Shown here one piece after another: positions 57,480 to 64,000 of a stretch of DNA of 64,000 nucleotides (positions are counted from its first letter, which is position 1; the number at the start of each line of letters is the position of its first letter). The DNA is taken from positions 558,001 through 622,000 of the forward strand of contig VWND01000095.1 in the NCBI GenBank assembly GCA_009599575.1. The letters run 5' to 3'. A program made the translations under genes and the position numbers. Source of the DNA: Blumeriella jaapii (taxonomy: Eukaryota; Ascomycota; Leotiomycetes; Helotiales; Drepanopezizaceae). The notes beneath the pieces were generated by a model. It was not told where the DNA came from. It searched no databases and was given only the letters and a program-made list of their open reading frames with translations.

Positions 57480-60400
57480 ATTTTCTTTTTAGCAGAGTTT
57501 TTCAGCTTTTGCTATTACATTTCAATTTCCTTTCTTTTTTTAATCAGCGAAAAAGCAACCTCCTTCAGAAGCTTTTTTTTTTAAAAAATAGTTTTTTCCT
57601 CGAAGAAAAAAAAACAAAAGAAAAGGCAGAGCGCTAACTATTTCGCCTGCCATCTCCCAGCCTAGCGCTGAAAGCGTTTAATTGAGACTTTTGCAAAATC
57701 AATTAAAAAAAGCGCAAAAGCGTGAACGACAATTTCTGAAGGCTATGCGATTGCGACAAACTTTTTAATCAAAGCGTTTGATAAAATCTATCGAACGTGC
57801 TTCTGCTAGTCGCGAATCTGCTATTCCTTTTCTTTTTCGCAACGTTTTATTTTAACCAACAGACGCTGCAAACCAACTTTTACGCTTTTCGCGAACTTTT
57901 TTAAATCTTTTTTTAACGGCCAAAACTTTAGCGCGCTTTTTAAACGCTATAATTTTTATTTATTTGCTGATTTTCGACTAGCTCGTATAAAGCGCGTTTC
58001 GAACTTTGAGTTTAAGCTAAATAATAATAAAAATTACAAAGTACGCCACTAAAAGACTAGAGTTTTCGACAATCTCGAACTTTACTACGATTATTTCGCT
58101 AGCGATCGATTTCGTAAGAATTATATATTCGATTAAACCGAAGGCGTAGTAAGGAAGTTTTTAACTCCGCGTATTTTGGACCGTTCCGATTTTATATTTT
58201 TCGAAAAATTAATGAAAAAGGTCGCCGATTTTTTGGCCGACTTTTTAAACGTTTAAAAGGCGAAAAACGAGTTTAAAATGCTTGCAATAAATACGCACGA
58301 CAACTTTTGGCGATTTTATTTGCGATTTTCCATTTTCGCAGCGAACGCTTAAATACGAACTAATAAACAGTTTCGAAACGCTTTTCGCGATAAAATACCA
58401 AAGCGTTTACGAAAAAAGCTGCATTTGAAATAGGCGCGTACAACGATTTTTAAGAATTGGCTTACCGCCGTCCGTTAAAAAAAACAAGATCAGTTAACTG
58501 AACGAATTTTATACGCGAGTCGCTTTTTAACCAAGTTTATTATTTATCAAAGTAGTAGATTTTTAACCAAAGCGTATTACGAGTCAAATCGTACGTACGA
58601 AAATCGTCTAAGTGTTTTATAGGCTTTTTTTCAGCCTTTTGTTTTTTTTTTTTTTTTACGCCAAAACGCCCCTTTTGGCGTTTTTTCCTTTCGATCGGAC
58701 CAACGATAACGCTCGTTTTTTATTCCATACTAAAAGATTCGAGGCCAATCTGTACGACTTTTTACGGGCCGATTTTCGGTTTTATTCAAAAGCTTTTTTA
58801 GACTGGTAGATATAAACGAGATCGAACCGGCCGAAGATTCGCCTTTTAATAGTGGTAGTAAAAACGAAAATCTTTTTCTAAACGATTTCTAAGACGCACA
58901 CGAGAAAGTCGAAGGCTTTTCCGCTAGTCGGAGAAACGTCCAGGCTTAAGTAAAACCTTTTTTTTGGGCGTATTGCGCGATATGCGTTATTTTAACGTTC
59001 GAAAGCTTTTTGATGGCGATTTATTAACAATTTCCGTTATATTTATTAAAAATAGCTTTCGTATAAAATAAAAGCGTTCGCCGATTTTGGAACGAACGGT
59101 TATGCGTTGATCGATTCGGCGCTAATTAAGTTTTTTTTTTTTTTTTTAAAACCTTTGATTTAATTTCTTCCGGCTTTTTTTCTTGTAAAAAGGTATAATA
59201 AAGCTCGTGGCTATTTAATTATATATTTTACGTTTTTTAATTTTATTATTAATAATCGAATATAATCGTTTATTTTTTTTTTGATTATTAATTTCGGAAA
59301 TTATAATATAATTTTAAAAAGAGTTTGGTTGGCCGAACATTAAATTCTACTAAATTGTAATAAACGCAAGCTTTATTGGCCGAAGTTTTACTTTTTCACA
59401 GCCTTTTACGCTTATTGTATTAAAGTCTTTTATTTGCATTTCCGAAAGATTTAATCTCGTTATTAAAACGACGTTGTAAAACGTGACAAGAACTTTGATC
59501 AATTGTGGCAGATCTACGACGCTGTGCGAAGCGCGAAAAGGTCGAATTTTATTCGCGGTGCTAATTTCGATGGCGACGCCAGTAGGATAATATAAAAAAT
59601 TATACCACTTTTCCAGGCTGCCGATCTTTTTTTTTATTATTTTTTTTCCTTTTTTTTTCCTTTCGTTAAAACAGCTTTTTCGTTCTACGAAAAACAGTTA
59701 TATTAAAAACCGAAAAAAAGCTTTCGCCGCGATAGCTTTTCAGCTTAATATAATCGATAATTCAAATAAGCCACCTTTTGAACTTTTTAAACGACCAGTT
59801 CGAAGACGAGTTCCTTAACCTACTGTTTATTTAATTTTCATTTGCTAAATTATTGCATACGCTTTTAAGCTGATTTTCAAAAAGAAAACAGTTGAAGTGT
59901 TTTCAATCTTTTTATATAAGATCGATAAAATATTAAACGATTTTACGTATAACATTTTTTTTAAGACCTAATCTCACAGTTTTTTCGAACGTTTCAGAAT
60001 TAATGAAATATCGATTTCGATCTTTTTAATCAATTTAACAAAGCTAATTTCGAATAAACCTTTCCTCGAATTTTTTTTTCCGGAATACAAAAACCTCGAA
60101 TACGTGTTTTTTAAGGCCGCTAGTAACGAGCTAGCCTTTTACCGGCCCTACGATTATAAGATCGAGCTTATTATAAATGAAAAAAAGCTAAAATACATTT
60201 TTTTGTATAAGATGTCGATTCCGAAATTCGAAATTATTAAGATCTATCTGTAAAACAATTTTAATAAAGGTTTTATCGAATTTTTCACCGCTTTTTTCGC
60301 TGCTTTAATGCTTTTCGCTAAAAAACCCGACGGTTTATTGCGTTTTTGTATCGATTATCGAATTTTTAATAATGTTATTCGTAAAAATCGCTATCCTTTT

Positions 60401-63195
60401 CCTTTTATCGATAAGATTTTTGCTTGTTTTTCGGAAGCGCGAATTTTTACGAAGCTCGATATTCGTCAAGCTTTTTATAAAATTCGAATAGATTCCGCTA
60501 ATAAAAAACTGACGACGTTTCGTACGCGTTACGGCGCTTATAAATGCAAAATGCTATCTTTTGACTTTATTAATAGATCCGCAATTTATCAACGCTATAT
60601 AAACGACGTTTTTTTCGATTATTTGAACGATTTTTGCATTGTATATTTGGATAATATTTTTATTTATTCGTTCGACTTTTTAAAACACGTTATATACGTT
60701 CGCAAAATGTTCCAAAGGTTCGCTAACGCTAGATTACAGGCCGATATTCGAAAGTTTGAATTCAACGTTATACGGACCCGTTACCTAGGCTTTATTATTT
60801 CGATTAAAAGCTTAAAGGTAGATTTAGAAAAAGTTTTCGTAATCGCTTATTAAAAGCCTTTTATTATTGTAAAAAATGTATAGAGCTTTTTTGGTTTTTA
60901 TAACTTTTACCGACGTTTTATTCGAGACTACGGTATAATTACAAAGCTTTTGGTTTATTTAACCAAGGCTAACGTTTTTTTTAATTTTACTTTTAAATGT
61001 CAAGAGAGTTTCGACCTTTTTATACTAGCTTTTATTATTGCATTAGTTTTATAATATTACAGGCAAAATTTTTTTTGCATGTTGAAAACTAACGTTTTCG
61101 ACGGCGTAGTAGCTTTTGTGCTTTCGTAATTTCATGGCGACGATTAGCTTCCAGTCGCTTATTTCAGCAAAACCATAGCTTTCGCAGAGCTAAACTACGT
61201 CGTATACGATAAAAAAATGCTCGCAATCGTGAAATTTTTAGGCAATTTTCGTGCTGAATTAATTAATTTAATTTATTAAATCAAAATAATTATTAATTAC
61301 AAGGTCTTGGAATATTTTATGATTTTTAAACTTTTAAACGCTCGATAAATACGCTGGGCCGAATTTTTCGCCGACTACAACTTTTTTATTACGTACAGAC
61401 CAGGTAAACATAACTTTTTGGCTGACGCATTAATACGTCGTACGAGCGAATTCGACCGCTAAAACTCTTTTAAACGCATTTAACGCCTGCAAATATTTCT
61501 TCGAGCCGATCAGATCGATCACCGCCTTTTGATTAAAAAACTTCGACCGCCTACGGCTTTCGAAATAGCTGTTTTTATCGTTGAAATAGCTGATTTTTTA
61601 TTCGCACTTCGTGTCGTTGACCAGCTTTTTTACGCTAATCGCATAACTAGCAGCCTGATAGCTTTTCGAAAAAAAGTTGTACGAAACGCTACGAAAAAAA
61701 ACGATAACAACATTTCGTATATATTTAAACGCGATCTGCTATTATATTACGGTCGCCTGATAATACCAGACGTCGATTATTTTCGTTTAACTTTTATACG
61801 AAAAATGCGACCAGATTTCTACCGCTTATTTTAGCGTTCGCAAAATTACGCAATTGCTTTCGGATTAATATTATTAGCGAGATATAACAGCTTTTGTAAA
61901 ATAATACTGTCGCAACTGCCACGCTTATCGAAAGAATTCTGTTTCAAAAAATAAGCGCTCCGGCTTTTTTCAGCCTTTTTCTGTTTTTAACCATTTTTGA
62001 AAATACGTTATAATAGACTTTTGCAGCTTTAATAAAAACAAATACGATTACGACAACGTATTCGTAGTAATAGATCGCTTTTTTAAGCAAGCTATTTCGA
62101 TTTTTTGCTATAAAAATATCGACGCTCGAAGCTTTGCTAAATTGTATATATTCCACGTGTACAAGTATTTTGGCCTTTTAAAAAGTATTATTAGCGATCG
62201 TGGCCTTTAGTATTAGTTTATTTTCTGGTTTGAATTAAACAAAATACTCGGTACGCAACTGAAGCTTTCGATAGCCGCTTATTTTAAAACCGACGGTTAA
62301 ACCGAAATTTACAATTAATACCTGCAAAAACGCTTTCGACTTTTCGTAAACTTTTATCAAAACGATTAGAACGAATTTTTTTTAATAATAAATTTCGCTT
62401 AAATAATTCTTTTTTACGAAAATCTAAATGGCTTTTTATTTTTTAAAATTGTATACGATTACACTTCTTATATTAATTGAAACTGGAAGCTCGATATTTT
62501 CTTTTTTTTCAACCTTTTACACAAGTTAAACGCAAACGAAACTCGTGCGTACGCTCGCCGCCATTACGACGCTTGAAACCTTGCCAAATCGCATTTTTAA
62601 CAAATATACGACAAAATAAAAAAGAGTGCGAATAGGTTTCGCCGCGCGATCGATTTTAACGTTAGCGATTACGTATGGCTCGATATGCGTTTATTTCCGA
62701 CCTTCCGGCCTTTTCGCAAGCTCGACAATTTTATAAACGGCCCTTTTAAAATTATAGCCAAAATTTTCGATAACGCTTTTAAATTAGACCTTTTTAATAT
62801 TATAAACGTACATCCAGTTTTTTACGTTAATCGATTGCGTAAAGCAGCTAACGACGCGCTTTTAAATCAGATTAATTTAGCTTCTGAATTTATTAATATA
62901 ATTAATAAGCTTGAATACGAAATCGAAGAATTAATCGCTTGTCGAGTGTAGCGGAAAACCTTTTAGTACAAAGCTTTTTGGGTAGGCTTAAATAAAGATT
63001 TTACGTGGTATTCCGCGTTTGATTTTATATACGCTTTTTTGAAAGTGCGCGATTTTTATTTGGCGCATAAAAAGTTCCCCGGTTTTTCTGTAAAACTTGT
63101 AAACTGGCTGAAGGCGTATTCCGAAGGTTTGGATTCGTACGATTATTTGGATAGTGACGTACTAATGGATAAAAGCTCGAAGGCGCGCTTTTTTC
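57480..63195 (+). pseudogene. Degenerate gag-pol of element 2
   Basis: Approximate limits. The gag part (to about 59700) is too eroded to place domains. RT is clearest: 60308-60853 is open for 181 codons with FAKKPDGLLRFCIDYRIFNN, IFTKLDIRQAFYKIRI and YLDNIFIYS, where the second Asp of the YxDD box is now Asn (G-to-A). RNase H follows with KMLAIVKFLGNF and ITYRPGKHNFLADALIRR (61210-61440), then integrase to about 62650, and a C-terminal segment 62685-62951 (GPFKIIAKI, INVHPVFYVNRLRKA). The end (62900-63130: IEELIACRV ... YKAFWVGL ... TWYSAFDF) resembles the weakly conserved chromo-like tail of fungal Ty3/Gypsy integrases. Confidence 0.88.
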
Positions 63196-63209
63196 GGACG
63201 GGGGGGTAG

Positions 63210-63503
63210 TGTGACGATTTATTCTGTTGCCACTTTTCGTGTTACCCCAGCAATTACGTATAGCTGCAAGCTTTCCAGCAATTACGTATAGCTGCAAGCT
63301 TTTTGGTCTTTTGATGGGTTTTCCTATTAACTGTGGAGACTATTATGTATATAAGGCTTTTTTTTTTTAGCAACTTCTGCCTTTTGCAGTTGTTGATTTT
63401 AAGTGAATATTTTTATTACAGAACCAAAGGCTTGTTTTATACCATGTGAACACGGCGACCAGTTGACTGATCTCTCAGCCCTCCGATTGATTAGATCGTT
63501 ACA
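63210..63503 (+). repeat. 3' LTR of element 2
   Basis: 294 bp, TGTGACGATT ... ATCGTTACA, with the same internal tandem duplication (about 63249-63300). The outer right part keeps more C/G than the matching part of the 5' LTR. Confidence 0.95.
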
Positions 63504-64000
63504 AAAGTAATTTAAATCGAGCTTTTTTTTTACGTATTTCCAATCAGAAATTGTATTAATTAAACGGCTACGAATCGTACAAATATAATATACTTTTATT
63601 AAAACTAAATAAAACTTATATTTTCTTTAGCTTTCTAGCTATTTTATATATCCTTTTCAGCTTTTAAATATCGGTATAATATTTATATTCGAAAAGTAAA
63701 AAACAAAAGGCAAAAGGTAAAAGAAAACCGTTAGTTTTGCGAAAAGCTTTTGTTTAAGCGTATAATAAGTAAAAGAAGCTGCTTACGAGCCTTGGATTTT
63801 AAATTGTAAAAGCAATAAAGCTGTAAAACAAAAAAAATCGTATTAAAAATAATAAATTGCATTTTTTTAGCCGAAAATCTTGATATAATAAAAAACGCGA
63901 GCTTAATAAAGCTTTTATAATTATCGAATAGCTTATAACCGATTAAAAAGATTAATCTGAATTATTATATATAATATTTTAATTGCAAACAAATGTAAAT
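63504..64000. other. AT-rich sequence at the window end
   Basis: Begins with the AAAGT target-site copy of element 2. The rest is AT-rich, stop-filled sequence without recognisable domain, probably more RIP-mutated repeat continuing past the window. Confidence 0.6.

Larger units (their letters stand above)
57046..63503 (+). mobile_element. Complete Ty3/Gypsy LTR retrotransposon (element 2), RIP-inactivated
   Basis: 6,458 bp, with two LTRs of exactly 294 bp and a perfect 5-bp target-site duplication AAAGT (57041-57045 and 63504-63508). LTRs start TG; the right one ends ACA, the left one ATA through a C-to-T change. A polypurine tract (GGACGGGGGGGTAG, 63196-63209) precedes the 3' LTR. Internal RT, RNase H and integrase remnants are Ty3/Gypsy-like, but sequence and LTRs are unrelated to element 1. 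AT-rich with many stops; not functional as it stands. Confidence 0.95.

Noticed and set aside
1..64000. CRISPR arrays and tRNA or rRNA genes
   Set aside because: No spaced identical repeats with unique spacers are present, as expected for a fungal nuclear genome. I saw no convincing tRNA T-loop/acceptor pairing or rRNA, but a covariance-model scan was not possible here.

Overview
The window looks like nuclear DNA of a filamentous ascomycete (Pezizomycotina). The genes carry short GT-AG introns (45-112 bp) with CTRAY-type branch sites. They encode fungal-type proteins: a Kinesin-3/UncA motor, a DEAH spliceosomal helicase, an ER DnaJ ending in KDEL, the 24 kDa subunit of complex I, and two Zn2Cys6 regulators. 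A large AT-rich block of retrotransposons has been mutated C-to-T/G-to-A in the way expected of repeat-induced point mutation (RIP). I cannot name the species.

Layout. 1-1.4 kb: low-complexity flank. 1.4-6.4 kb (-): Kinesin-3, divergent from a class I glutamine amidotransferase (7.4-8.1 kb, +). 8.1-14.4 kb: sparse region with two small spliced genes on the minus strand that had to be rebuilt exon by exon, a 207-aa Zn2Cys6 protein (10.2-10.9 kb) and a GNAT-like protein with a damaged CoA loop (12.6-13.5 kb). 14.4-16.0 kb (-): TFIIIC triple-barrel subunit. 17.3-20.3 kb (-): Prp2/DHX16-type helicase, divergent from an SCJ1-like ER co-chaperone (20.7-22.1 kb, +). 22.8-23.8 kb (+): NADH dehydrogenase 24 kDa subunit. 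26.2-27.4 kb (+): alpha/beta hydrolase. 28.5-38.2 kb (+): one six-exon gene of about 3,120 codons for a giant DUF6606/DUF3638/DUF3645 protein. 39.7-42.4 kb (-): seven-exon Zn2Cys6/Fungal_trans regulator. 44.8-46.7 kb (+): patatin-like protein whose nucleophile serine is replaced by glycine. 46.7-49.4 kb: minisatellites and homopurine/pyrimidine tracts.

From about 49.1 kb to the end the DNA is very AT-rich. It holds two complete but RIP-inactivated Ty3/Gypsy LTR elements: element 1 at 49412-56686 (TSD AAAAG) and element 2 at 57046-63503 (TSD AAAGT). Both seem to sit at the equivalent position in neighbouring units of a ~165-bp AT-rich tandem repeat. Element 1 ends its pol with a chromodomain and carries a degraded antisense reading frame between pol and the 3' LTR.

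The genes are mostly unrelated housekeeping and regulatory genes; I see no biosynthetic cluster. The most unexpected point in the genic part is that five otherwise well-preserved genes each need exactly one frame correction at a conserved position. Exon-length arithmetic supports this in four of the five. Indels in the assembly are the simplest explanation, and true decay is the alternative.
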